DNA of 64,000 nt. Origin: Membranipora membranacea (taxonomy: Eukaryota > Bryozoa > Gymnolaemata > Cheilostomatida > Membraniporidae). The stretch covers positions 2,544,001 through 2,608,000 of the forward strand of contig OU612072.1 in the NCBI GenBank assembly GCA_914767715.1, written 5' to 3'. Below the pieces are notes generated by a model. The model worked only from the letters and a program-made list of their open reading frames with translations, made no database searches and was not told where the DNA came from. This document shows positions 1-13,100 of the stretch, in pieces; position 1 is the first letter of the stretch; each line of letters opens with the position of its first letter. The position numbers and the translations under genes were made by a program.

Positions 1-296
1 CCTGACCGCAGATAATGATGTGAGTGGATCGTAATTTGTGTTATTACCTGCACTTACGCTTAACCTTAATAAAATTCTAGTTTGGAATAAATGTCATCTT
101 ACTTACACCATTTTAACTTTCACTACGCCTTCTCCCTAAGATGCTGTCAACAGGGAGTTTGGGACAACACCCTGCTGTCACAGTGTTTTATATAGATATG
201 ATGTTACCAGAGGCTATATCTCTGAGGATTCTGCATCGTGTCATACATCATCTTATCTGTCCTCTCTCTGTGACTCATTGTTTACTTCACCCCCAG

Positions 297-913
297 GTTA
301 TAATTCTTACTCTCCATCTCATGTGTACGGAGCAGGGGCGTACGGTTATCCCCCTTCACCACAGCACCCACAGACACCTTACTATCCGCCCCCTGCTCCT
401 CCTGCAGCCCTTCAGTTCTATGGATATCCTCCTGCTGCTGCTCCGTATCAGTACCAGGAGCTGCCTCTTCCTCCGGAGCTCCAGCAGTATCAACCCTCTG
501 TACCCCAGATCTCCTATCAGCCCTCCTACAGTGGCGCTTATCAGGAGCAGGGGTACCAGTATCAAGATCCTAACTCTCCCACAACGGGCTACCAGCCTCA
601 GCCCCCGCAGAGTATACTTCCTCAGCCCTCAGGCTATAATTATCAAGATTTTACAACAATAGCTACTCCTGCCAGAAATACCCTGGTGTCTCCTTCCCTC
701 TCAGCGTACCACCCGTACCAGGCATCAGGAGCAGTGGGTCCTCAGGCCTCCTACCTCCCATCAGGATACGGGCCTAACTATCAGCCACAACAAGCAAATG
801 TGAGCAGACCAACAACCAATCAGCAGTTTAACGGAGACCAACGCACCAATCAACAGTTTCTTGAAGACCAACGCACCGAACAGCAGGATATTGGAGAGCC
901 ATACTTGCAATGA
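297..913 (+). CDS. Terminal exon of a Pro/Tyr/Gln-rich protein gene (5' part outside the window)
   Basis: Only the last coding exon is visible. It opens after a pyrimidine-rich acceptor ending at 296 (CACCCCCAG), enters in phase 1, and runs about 205 residues to TGA at 911-913. The product is low-complexity, with many YP, PP, YQ and GY pairs, resembling the disordered Pro/Tyr/Gln tails of adaptor or RNA-binding proteins. The C-terminus has a short repeat, TNQQFNGDQR / TNQQFLEDQR / TEQQDIGE. I see no catalytic motif, cysteine module or membrane segment and do not recognise the gene. A second long frame starting at 141 overlaps it but lacks an acceptor and is treated as a shadow. Its relation to the receptor array downstream is unknown. 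It could instead be the cytoplasmic tail of an unrelated membrane protein. Confidence 0.6.
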
Positions 914-3422
914 AAATACCTCTTATAAGCTAGCTTGCTTAGAATCACTTTAATTCATATGGTAGATTTCTAGTAGAGTATTATATACGTTAATTACTCA
1001 GATATAATCATCAGAGCTCTCTTGTCACTATGAGAGGACTAGCATTCATAGCCAGCATTATTTTATGTTCTGGCGAGTCGGAATAGACAATGCATTCTAG
1101 CTTACCTAACCCAAATTATTTGGGTTGTAGGTTGTGTAAAATTATCCATTCAAACAAAATAAACATTTATCAGCTGATTGCCCTGATTTGTTATAAGAAA
1201 ATAGCACTCAGTAAAGTATTACACTATTGTTACCCGCACTATGTTAAAGAATGTTACCCACCATCTCAGAGCCCTCTGTTATTGGCTAACTACACAACTT
1301 TGTCTTATAACTTTCACCAATAACCCTGTTACCTACTATATTTGGCAATGGTTCAACATTTTAGTGAGTTTTCAAAATCTCAAAGGCTCAAGTTTTTTGG
1401 TGGTCTGAGAAGTGTAACAATAAAATCAAGTACAATTTGATTGGTATATTGTATAACTAGCAGTTGCCCTCTCTCTGATCCAGAGGAGGCTTTTCGACTG
1501 AAGCACCTGTTTCTCGTACATGTCATCATGATTAAGGTTTGAGTTTTGGACTGGACATCTGTGCTTTCACATGTCACACATTATTGTCTGCCCTTGAAAA
1601 TACAGCCAGATTTGAAAGTGTTGATGCTTTGCAAATAAGCTCAAAACTTCCTCATCCAAATACCTGCTGTAAGATGCAATTATTTAAGCTGTTGCATACT
1701 TGCTCATAAGGATTTTTGGTAACTTACGATACAAAATAGCATTTCTATAGAATAAAAGTATTTATTTTGTATACCTGTCACGCAAGCCTGATTTTTAAGG
1801 CAAACATGCCTCGCTTGGTACAAGGAGCAGTGAAAGGCTTGTCAATAATAACTGCGATTCAAATCATCAATGATAGTCAAGAACGGGACAGCACAAGATT
1901 GCTCAGCGACATCTACTGAGCGGCTACATACTTCTTAGGTGACAGACTTCATCATTCCACATTCGCTCACTACACATTTATCATGTATGTACAATCAAAG
2001 TTCTGACAATTTTATTGGGATGCCTCACTTTAGTTTGCATTATTGCCTTTTAGCAAAAATGCTGATAAGGCGGCTGGTCCGTTATTTTACATTATTGGTA
2101 GCTGGTGGGACGGTGAGATCGTTGTGTCTTATTGAATGATCAAAAGTTTTCACAAGAGCATTTTCGAAATGATGATATTGTCTTTGCCTTAGATTCGTAA
2201 TGAATGATTTGAAAAGTGGCACTAACGAATCGGAAACCTAGTCGTCACTATAAACCTCTTCCTATGCCGCACCTCGGTGCAGTCATCGTCTACCTAGACG
2301 GACAGCATAATTTTATTTTTTAATATCCATATCGCCTCAAGCTCGGTGAGCTATGCTGGCGGTTCTGCTCAAACATCATCTCGTATCAGAAAATTAGGCT
2401 GGCCCATCGATATATTGATATATATTAGTGGCTACTCGGCGCCACTCTGCCGTGTATACAAGAAGAATATTCATCTATCACCAATCACACTCATCAAAGC
2501 TCCTGTTGTTGTCTCCCCTGTCAGTCAGCATGCCTTTACTATGGTATGACGATCACCGTGCCTATTGGTATTATTTCTCTGATACTGATGCCGCACACTA
2601 AATGGGTAACTGATGTCTGACAATATTTTTATCGTCTTTGTTTCTGACCGCATTGTTCCGAGATGGTTGGCGGGCCCTGCAGGGCACCAAGATCTATCAG
2701 AGAGTGCCATCTTATTCTGTCCTCATCATCTTTATCTGATAAGCCTCATCACTCACAGATCGGGCTTGAGGTGAAATTACGCCATCCGAGATCATTAATT
2801 ATGAATCCAAGACAAAGACTGTATAACTGTATAGCTCCATAACTGTATCAAAAGCACTTCATAAGTTCATAATCACCGATAATTTCATAATTGTGTACTT
2901 ACTCTCCGTTACAGACCTTGTGTTATTATCTCCCTTGTCAGCTTCAGCTTTTCTCTGTTTTCCTCACACTTTGGCAGCTCATGTGCGGAGTAGATGTAAC
3001 TGATGATTTTTGGATACCTTGTTCTCCCCGAGTTGTTAACTTTTCTCATAATTCTAGACATCATACAAGACAATCCTCTCATTCTGTGAAAACCAGGGGG
3101 GTTTTACAGTAAAAAACAGCCAAAATTGCAATCTGATCTCTCGCCCAGTGAGAGAATGAAACCTGTTAGGGTCTCATTTACAAATCGCTCAGTCATTGAT
3201 GGACTACATGCATTCTGAGTGAGCGATGTGGGAGCGAATTTGAATGACAAACTGAGCAATATCTTTGAGCATCGCTCCTTTTAGTTGAGAGACCCCCCTA
3301 GGCAGACTCTTGCTAGCTGAATATGTGAGGTTAAATTTAGCTAATAATTGATCAATTTTTATTTTTTTTGTTTCAGAGTTATCTGGTGACTGCACTAGCA
3401 GAGGAGTTAGAGAGAGCTTACA
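914..3422. other. Intergenic region upstream of receptor gene A
   Basis: About 2.5 kb with no ORF that has splice-site or family support. It should contain the 3' UTR of the first gene and the promoter and 5' UTR of receptor gene A. I saw no recognisable transposon or RNA gene. Confidence 0.5.
1158..1163 (+). terminator. Candidate poly(A) signal of the first gene
   Basis: AATAAA lies about 245 bases after the stop codon at 913, in AT-rich sequence, and is the first canonical signal I see there. This is a position-based assignment only. Confidence 0.3.
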
Positions 3423-6400
3423 ATGTCAGCTGCTATCAAGGTATATTTTTAATAGTACATCTGTTTCCGAATGTTTGGGGAGGGAAGATAATCAAACAAT
3501 CAATTTGAGTAACGTAGTTCATACATGCTTTATCTGCTTAATTTCCGTAGCTTATGCGCCCATAACTCTGGCCTTAATTATCTTCCAACTAACATTCACA
3601 ATAATTTTATTTCTCTGAGGGAGGATACGCATAACTTGCTGAGAACCAGCCTCGTAAAAACACTGCTCAAAATTCCCGGTTCCCTGTGAAGGTCAATCCT
3701 TTGATAGTGTCACAGGAAATATGGAATTGATGTGATAATAACTTTCATGATCCATATATAATATTGAGCTTATCGATAAATTTTGTTTAGTCATCACAAG
3801 TGGCCTGTAAAACCTCGAGGCCTTTCTCATATTGTGGAATACTCTCCGAAACACATCCATGTACTATCACATGATGGGGTGTGTCAGTGTTATAGAACAA
3901 ATGTGATATAATGGAATGTGAAATGTAGATTTAACCTGTCATGTAATGACATCCGCTTTCTGTTTGGCTGATATGACAGTACATACAGCGTGGCCAGTGT
4001 TTTCTATATTGCATTCACTTACAGTAAAATCAATGATAATCAATGATAACCAATAATCTTTGGTTAAATGTATGGACACAAAAGACCTTTTCATGCTGCA
4101 CCAGTCCTATATTATGACAGCAATATAGATTATTTAACTCAGAATATCATATTGTTATTGTGAGGTAATAATTTTACCCTAAGAGCAGAGCTAATATATC
4201 AACTGCATAAGCTTTGCTAAGAGGAAGTTGTCAGTGTTTTGTATGCAGTATGTTATGTAGGTGATCAGGTATAGATTTTTACCACTGTGTAACAACTTCC
4301 TTGATCAACACTCACCAAATCAAAACGTTGTATAATAATTCCAACAATGAACTTTGACATTAAAATAACTCCGCCCAATCAGCAGAGTGCATATTATAGG
4401 AAGTTATAGATTGGGTGGAAAACTTTTTCCCCTCCGAATTGTTCAATGACCATATTAACTTTTATATTATGGGGAACTAAGACATTAAATTAACTTAGAT
4501 GGGAATAAAATGTGTCCCTTCTGCAACACCAAACACATTCAGTTCTGTAATAACATCCTCTGAGAACTATCAGTGGACCTACCACCGCCAACCAATAGAA
4601 CTCCATACTAAATCAAAATACATAATAATTACATACAACACAATCTTTGTTATGATTAAAAATATTTTTGCTGTTTTTGTCCTCTCTGTGGTGTTGAGTA
4701 GATGGCATTGTTTTAAGTATATTAGTTTTGCCATCAGTAAATTATGCTGATTCACTTGCTTCTATATATTTATTCAGATTATGACGTTGATGATCTGTTT
4801 GATACCAAAAGGGGAGGCACTTAACTACAATCACAACATAAATGGGTAGGTCTACTTTCTTGATGGATTAAGCTGTTATGATTTTTGCCATAACGCAACT
4901 ATAAATATATATATATATATTGCTGATGTTTATTCTCTGAGGAAATTGGAAAAATCTCGCAGGTTTTATGTCATCTTGAAATTGAAATGAGCTCTTGCCG
5001 TCTGGGAGTTCAGCAAAACTGGATCCAACGGATAAGTGGATTCCAAAATACAAGTACGATCCAAAGATCCAATACTGCCCCCAACTACTGATGCAATTCA
5101 TTGTTAGTCAAAACGCACAATGACTCCTCTGTGTTTTGGTGACTTACAAGCCAACAGGGTAATCTGACTAGACTGAGTTGACTTCTCAAGATCTCTTATC
5201 AGTTTTTGCAGGCCTTATCAGGCGAGCAACACCACATATTATTGGTGTCAGCTACCTCTTTTTAAAATGTGCAAGATGAATTTTTTTCTGGAAAATTAGG
5301 CCTACCCTATTGCTCTTATCTGATGGTTATCAGCTTAGCTCCAAATGCTTCTAATAGAAGGTTAGGCTGTGGCCATAGTTTTACATTTGAAATTATATGA
5401 TACTATCTTGTCTGCTGACCATCTGGTTTCAAAATTCAAATACAAAATCTCCGAGACATCTTCACTCCACTCGAAATCAAGGTGCAAATCAAAGGGAAGA
5501 CAAACGGTCTTTAATTATGACGAAAATAAGGTCAAGTTGGATCCTCCAGGCAGCTCATCAATTTTGTTTGGCAATACACCTTTGTTACAGCACCAGAAAA
5601 AGTGTCCCTCATTCCCATACTGATGCTAGTTTGGTTTTTGCTATGGACTCTAGTCTACTTCACACTGTTTCAGATTGACATTCGGTGAGGTCAAACCTGA
5701 GTGGATAAACATAACAGACCAGACTGGATATGGCGTACTCTTCATGGAGATGGACCTGAGACTGCCTAACCATGTGCTCCTGATAGAGAGTAGCTCCCTC
5801 CGAACTCTCGACCTGACCACTAACGAGACACACCTGATCGCTGGTAAGGCCGACATAAGAGGATACAGAGAGGGAGCAGGAGACGAGGCCAGGTTCAACG
5901 CCCCGTTCTCTTTCTATCAGACTGACGGCTCAGAGGTGATCGTCCTCGACTCGCTGAACAAATGTATAAGACGACTCTCTAGAGACACCAACCAGACGTC
6001 GATACTGACTGGATGGTGCACTATTCCTGGTGATGTTGATGGATCCTTTCAGCAAGCTCGGTTCGGTCAGCCAGAGAAGGTCGTACAGATATCCCCTGAT
6101 GAGCTAGCGCTCACAGACGCTGTTAATCTCTGTATACGGAAACTAGACATGAGAGAAGAGCAGACATCGACGCTACTAAAACTAGATAAACCCTTACATG
6201 GTCTGACGATGAGACCTCATACAAGGGATTTATACTTTTCATTCATTGGAGGATTCGGTTTGTTCAATTTGGACAATAATCAGTATGAAATTCTCACCCA
6301 ATCCAAACTTTACGGCTATAGAGATGGAGACTTGAGTGACATGGCTGTATTCTCAAGACGCCCAGAGACCATGTTATTCATCACTTACAATGTGATGCTC

Positions 6401-7888
6401 GTAGCAGGATTCGATACACACCTCATTAGGGTGGTGAACTTGATGGGTGAGACGGTTTCTTCAGTATGCAATCCTACCCTAGAAGGTAACCTGACCAGTG
6501 CCGGCGGGATCGAGACCTGTCTCCTCAGCTTTCCCCGATCTCTGTTAGCAATCCCCAAAGAGAACAAAGTGCTCATCGGCCTCCATGAATCACTGGGATA
6601 CATGGAGATGTACGGCCTGCCCACAACCTCAACAACTACTTCATCTACAACAACGACCACTAGGACCACAACTGAACCTGCAGACACTGCCGATGGAAAT
6701 GTAGACCCCGCCTCACAAACTTCTGACAGTAAGCTCCTAACAGACCCCTGTTTCCGGTATTGATATACTGTAAACATTGATCAATTTTTGTAGCGCTTGT
6801 AACCAAGAATGTATAAGATGTTCTATGTTCTTATATTATTATTGTTATTGAATTACCTAAAACTCTTCAGGCCTTCAATCTTTAAACATAATTATCCATG
6901 GTCTTATTCTTGTTCATTAATAGATAAAAGCAACATGACGGTGACGATAGTTGGTATAGCTGTTGGGGGCGTGGCTTTCATCGCTGTAGTTATTGGTGTT
7001 ATCTTTGCTGTACGCTGCTGGTATAATAAGAGGGACAACAACACAAATAGGTAAGTTAGACACACATACAACCTATAGGGACCTCCTACTCCAGTCTGTC
7101 TCTGCTTTGATAGCTGTTCACAACTAAACCCATCATGGTGTCCTCAGACTAACCTTCAGTAATAGTCTGAGAAATGCTTTGTAATCATTATGCTGTGAAT
7201 GTTTACTGTTGTTTCACAAGTAGCCACAATGTCATTTCAGTGTTTAATGAAGCTGGCCACTGTTTTTGCTTCCGTTGGTGGGGCTTGTGTAAAATCATAC
7301 CCATTTCAGGTTTTTATTTTATTTTAAATTCTTAACACATTTGCAAGTTTAACAGACAGAGCATAGTTGAGCTTTTGATAATCCACCATTCTGTCACCTG
7401 TTAGAGTCAGCTGCCTTAGATGTATAGCTATGTATATGTCAATGTATAAATATATGTATAAATGTATATAACTCCTTCTTTTATATGATTACAGACTACA
7501 GGAGGAGGATGGTTATGATTTTCCCGACAGCACATATGAATCTATCGGAGAGTTGAAATATGAGACACCTCGACCCTCACTTAAACAGAAGCGCCCCGCA
7601 AACGATTATTTCACTAGACCTCAGACTATGAGGGCTCCTCTGTCTGACGCCCCACCTGTACCTGGCGCTCGGGAACCAGAACCAGACTATCCTAAATACT
7701 ACCAACCTCCAAACGAGACAAACAGAAATCAGCATGGCAGTGTTAAATATGAGAGCAGGGGTAGCAAGCTGTCTTTTAAATCCCATCGTTCAGGAGGACA
7801 AGAAAACTCAGGCTATGGGCAGAGTATGCCGGGATCTTCTAATTGCCCTGATGAATATTACACAGTTCCAGCTGATAGTAAAATATGA
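3423..7888 (+). CDS. NHLR-A: type I membrane receptor, NHL propeller / Thr stalk / tyrosine tail
   Basis: Five coding exons: 3423-3440, 4778-4845, 5674-6728, 6924-7050, 7495-7888 (553 residues; intron phases 0, 2, 1, 2). The signal peptide is split over exons 1 and 2 (MSAAIK, then IMTLMICLIPKGEA). Exon 3 encodes an NHL-type beta-propeller, about residues 29-340. The best blade shows GYREGAGDEARFNAP followed by an hhhhDxxNxCIR segment, the usual NHL pattern. A short Thr-rich stalk follows. Exon 4 (381-423) holds the transmembrane helix (IVGIAVGGVAFIAVVIGVIF) and a basic stop-transfer. The roughly 130-residue tail has YDFP, STYESI (ITIM-like), KYETP, a diverged central block (APLSDAPPVPG) and YYTVP. 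This is the shortest stalk of the four paralogues. The first exon has a weaker donor (GTATAT) but matches paralogues C and D in length and phase. Ligand and function are unknown; tyrosine signalling is inferred. Confidence 0.85.
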
Positions 7889-10139
7889 GCTTGATTGATA
7901 TTGATTCCTTAATTTTACTATCGATACTTTGTTAACAATCCCCTTACTCACAAAGTATGATTCAATTATTTCTCTGCTTGTACAGGTATTTACTTTATTA
8001 TCATATAACCATATGTTACATAAATACCAGTTATTAATACCATTTATTAATACCATGGATTAATAGAGTGTATCGCCATATATTTTCTCTATATGTCTTT
8101 AAATCCTTCTTAGTATATGACAGTATTATGAGTAAAGTTTGTCTATCGTATTTCACTTTTCACCTGCTAGAATGCTGACCCAGCACGACTATAGTTACCA
8201 CATTTCTCTGTCCTTCTGTTTCTTCCACACACAGCGCAGCTGTTTGATTTTTGTAAGAATATTGTATAAGTAAACATTTTCATCATCATATTGAAATAGG
8301 TAGTCTTATACCTCTTCCCATATAAAGCAATGATAACGCACCCTTTTCTCCATCTGAGTTTACCTGGTCTTTTATTAATTTTATGGGAGTCATAAATAGC
8401 TTTCATTCCACATCAGTACTTTCTGATTGAACCTATAGTCTACATCAAAATATTCCCTGTCAACCTTTACTCTGTATTCTCGATAATCCATTTGTGAATT
8501 CTTTGGTTACATACTGTGTGTTATGATATCATAATTATTATTAATTTAATAATTCAAGAATAATATTGAGAAATAAATTTCATTAACAGTAACATTATCA
8601 TTGAATTATTTTTGGGTTACATAAGACTAGGTCATCCATGCATAACATATAAATAACATAATTGGGGTCCGATTACAATCATTTCAATATTAAACAGGCA
8701 ACTACTCAACCACCGATTGTTTTTTCTTTTTATTGCTATCGGTGTTTTGTGACAATGTTGGTTCACGCTGCTTGGGCCGTCCCGTTAGGAGATTGTACTA
8801 GAAAAGGCCTCGTAACAACACAAAACTCATGTATCAAGCTGGAGCCCTGTGCATTACGTAGCAATCTGTATACTGTATCCTGAAAAGTTCTGCTTTTAAC
8901 CCTGCAGTTAGCCAAAAGTTAATCAAGTGCAGTTGAACCTTTTCCATTATTGTTACATTTATAATTAAGTTATATTTATTTAAAAGTTTCAGTTTACTCT
9001 CCCGGATCGCCAATCCAGAGACAGTTTTATCCTCTTTTGAGTACCGGTGCCAAGACCTATGGAACTCAATCTGCGCCCTATACCCTTGCCTTCTTATATC
9101 AAGTCGACAGAGGGGGATCTTTCGGCTGCATGGAGGTTGTGAAAACATACAGTGAACATTTTGGATTTTCGGTCAGATTCTGTAAGGACGTGGCAATTCA
9201 AGAATGACTGGCGGAAAACATTTTCAATCAATAGCAGTCACTGCAATGATGTGATCTTTAAGATAAGAATAATATTAATATGTAATACTTTCCTCAGAGT
9301 TTTGTAGTAGGATGTTAACTCATTTCAAACCAGACACTCATGTCTATCTCTTAATATTTATAACAAATAATAAAACAAATGTTCAAACACCATTCCAAAA
9401 GCGTTCTGAGCTCCATAGATGGAGCTTCCTCTTCGTCATTTTATATGATTTATTGAATTTCTCCTATCGCATGATGATTATACATAAAAAATGAAATGAT
9501 GATTCGATGAGGTGAACCATATATTTGTACATAGTTTAAAATTGTGTTGTTATTCTCCACCCAGAAAAACATGATGATTTTGTATATGCGCCATTTAACA
9601 CCAGTTAATATCAACTTCCAGGTCCAAAGTGTTGATCCAAGGGAGTATTATGTTTTCCCCGCCAGTGCGTGGAAACCTAATACACCCTCTAATTCTGTTA
9701 GCTTACAGTTATGCGATTAAATAAAGAATATGGTACATGCTCCTTCAAGGGAATAACAATTTGATACATTTTCAGGTACACTAAGCAGCATTCCTTCTTA
9801 CTCGCTATCACTAAGAAGTACTGAGCTGCAGGTAGAGGGCACGCTCTGAGTTTGTTGATGAAATGGCTTATTTCTGAGTACCGCATTCGCAGGTAAGTGT
9901 AAAACTCAACCTTCATTTCTAGTTTTTTGTGTCCAATAATTCTCCATTTCATGAATCATTGTGTCATTGGACATGTGTCAAATAGCTGGAAGTCCATGCA
10001 CAAAGCCTATAACTGCCTATCACAAATTCATGTAACAGAAACAGAATAGTTACTCACAGATTTATCTTAACGGCGAGGCTAAATTGTATTTTAGTGCTCC
10101 TGAATGAGATAATAAACAATGGTGAGGGCTCATTTACAG
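7889..10139. other. Intergenic region between NHLR-A and NHLR-B
   Basis: About 2.2 kb, AT-rich. Apart from the candidate poly(A) signal I see no coding exon, RNA gene or repeat. Several 60-100 codon ORFs occur, but none has splice signals or recognisable composition. Confidence 0.5.
8572..8577 (+). terminator. Candidate poly(A) signal for NHLR-A
   Basis: AATAAA about 680 bases after the NHLR-A stop codon, within AT-rich sequence. Assigned by position only. Confidence 0.25.
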
Positions 10140-13100
10140 ATGGTCTGGAGGTCTTCAATGTCACTGCTTGTAAGTAGATTTCTATCCTAACATTGCTCCA
10201 TGTAAGTACAGTAGTGCCCACACTTGCCTACATACATTTTAAAACTTTCCCAGCCTGGTGCGACTTCTGAAACCTTGCTCGAGATATTTCAATTCAGTTT
10301 CTACTAGAGGGGTCAATTCTTTATCCACGCCAAGTGTGACCTGATCTGATATCAGATATCAGACCAGGTCGGAACAATGAGCCACCTCTGACCCAGCTGA
10401 AATAGCACCATGCTTACACCTGTTAACTTCGCCCTGCTGGAAAAAATCCTAATTACAGATCAGTATAAATTAGGGATAGCATTCGAAGTTGTCGATTTCT
10501 GATCAAGTTTGATTGACAGAAATGTGTGACATTGAGTTGAATGTTTTGCACAAGCCCAATAAATTGCCACTACTGCATATTTCAGGTAACTCAAAAAGCT
10601 GAAGTTCCACGAATCAGTTGCTTTAAAAATTATCGGTATTGCCATCACTTGGTCTTTCTACATTCACTGCGTTTCCATGTTAATTTTTAGGTCAACCTGC
10701 CTCCCAGCTCGCGCTGAGCTCGAAGGATTACCTCGCATTTAGCATTACATTACAGCAAGCTGGCGTGGCCAGGCGGTTACCATCAAAACCTGTGTCGCGA
10801 GAAGCCCGAGTTCAAATCCTGGCCGCGGCAGATTTTTTTGATGTTTTTATTTCTCAGCTCTATCATGGAAATGGCTACATATTTTGAGATTGAGCCAATA
10901 GGTGACAACTCAGCCCGATCTAGGCCTATCTCAAAATTCACATGGAAACATGGTGAATAGCACAACAGCGAAGCTCAGCCTTTACAATGCTATAAAAAAT
11001 AACGAGGTGGCAGTTCACTGGGTTTGTACAGTACAGTGAACTCCATATCTCACATGTCCCAAATACTTGAGCAGGAGTCACAGGCTTTAAATTTCTGTGA
11101 ATTACAAATTTTTCATAACTACAGCAATAAGTTTCTTAAAAACACATTACACCATAGCTCATTCAGATATCAACTGTATGGATGCGTTAAGCCTGGGCAA
11201 GCTATCCAACCAAATCTTTGTGAAGAAAGACAGCCTGCCAGGCTGTCTGTTTTCCGAAAGAATTGCATCTCTCGGTCTTGGATCATTACAGCATTGTATA
11301 GTATTGATAATATAATATGTATATCAGTGATAGTAACAACATCCAATTAGCATATGGCTGGCTGTCTTTGAGAAAGTTAAGGGTGAAAGTGTTCAAAAGG
11401 GTCCTCTTTACTCACCATTATTTCTTGAAAAGACTCTTTCTTGATACAATTTTACTGTTGCAGCCTTGGAATAGATTGCTAAGCCTTTACTACTATTTTA
11501 TTAGACCTTATTCTAAGAAGTTTAACAAATTTGCATTTTTGTAGGTGATAGCCGTTTGTTTGAAGACATGGACTGTGTCTGGACTTGTGTACAATCATCA
11601 AGCAGGCGGGTAAGCATCATTTATTTACAAACACAGTTTTGTATTAAGTTACTCACAGTATGCCATCATGTATTGATTGCTGTTGAAATATTCCGGTCAT
11701 ATTTCCCTAGCCCTACAACCAGTGGTACTTTTGTAAGGGATAATGAAGCGGAGCTCTTACTTATTTATATTTTTTAATTCATCAATCAATCCTCCCAGCC
11801 GGCAAGGTTTAGCCAGCAACCTTCTGTAGAGGTTGCCAATGGGCAGCTTTATTGTTAGCCAATATCCTCTGACATCACCTGTCTTTGATAGGTATGCCAG
11901 AGGGAGCCAGATATCCCCATTTCCCAGCAACAGATATAATTGGTTGTAGATGCTTCTGCTTGTATACTCTATTTTCTTGCCTTTGGCGGTTGCAGAAATA
12001 ACTTTTCTGGACTGACAACACATAGCCAACACTCAAATATTAGTGTATTTACCATCTATTAGCATGGCTCCAGCATGAGAACAGTTTACTCCCCATTGTT
12101 TTCGACAGGGCTCTCAACCACTCAGGTTTAGCCCGAGTTACTCAGATTTTTGGGTTCAACTCAGGCTACTCAGGGGATTTTAGAATGTAAGCTAAAAACT
12201 CAGATTTCGCTCGTTGGCAGAGATGAATAATATATAAACAATGCTAAATGTTGCCTTACAATAATTTATGCCATATTATTAATGAATGATCCAGTATTAG
12301 ATTCTAGTTGTGATAAGCTATGTAAATAATACTGCACTGGCTATACTAATAATGCCTCTCATTGAACTCACTGTAATAATACTCTCACTGCACTGACTAT
12401 TCAATTCATTTCCCAAGAGATTATTATGGTTAAATAGAAATTGGAATTTTAGAAATGTTAAAAAAGTGATTTTGCAGGTGAACCGGATAAATCCAGGCAA
12501 TGATTTCAAAAGCATCACATTACATTAATTATGCCTTTCTACCCTGGCGCCTTTAAATCAATATTTTTACAAACATCATAATATTATTTTAACATCATGG
12601 GGATTCATTTTCACCTGTGGCAACGGCCTTGGTTAGTCCATAATTATGAACTGGTTCATCTGGATCAAATCTAAAATTATTTACGATTTTATATTTACAA
12701 GAAATGCTCTAGGTTTTTATTGATTTACTTGCTACCACAAACATGAAATGTTGCGAGAAAAGGATGCATATACTTTGTCAATAAAGGAACTTGCTACTAG
12801 AGTATGGAACTTGCATTTGAGGGCATCGCTCTAGAAAATTGTGTATGATGTAATCAAGGAGTTGTCTTTAACAATTAAATTAAAAACTTTCCTTAGTAAT
12901 TTCTTGTCTATGGTACATATGCTCGTGTGCAAAACAGGCAGACAATAAATACATAAAGAGGGAAACTACACAACTTTTGAACATCATGAAAGCTAATGGC
13001 TTTGAACTTAGATGCAACATTTTTTAAACAACATACATTCTTTGACTTGCTTTGCCAGCTATTCTTTGCACATAATCTTCAAATCTCAGGTGTTTCACCC

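Noticed and set aside
141-662. Alternative frame overlapping the first exon
   Set aside because: No good acceptor or signal; composition (runs of Leu, Ser, Arg) is that of a frame shadow of the Pro/Tyr-rich exon.
1030-1086. Short ORF resembling a signal peptide (MRGLAFIASIILCSG)
   Set aside because: It stops after 18 codons and has no suitable phase-0 donor. The exon at 3423-3440 fits the receptor family better.
10758-10829. Functional tRNA gene
   Set aside because: A and B boxes are visible and the length is 72 nt, but the D stem and part of the acceptor stem do not pair. It lies inside an inverted-repeat element.
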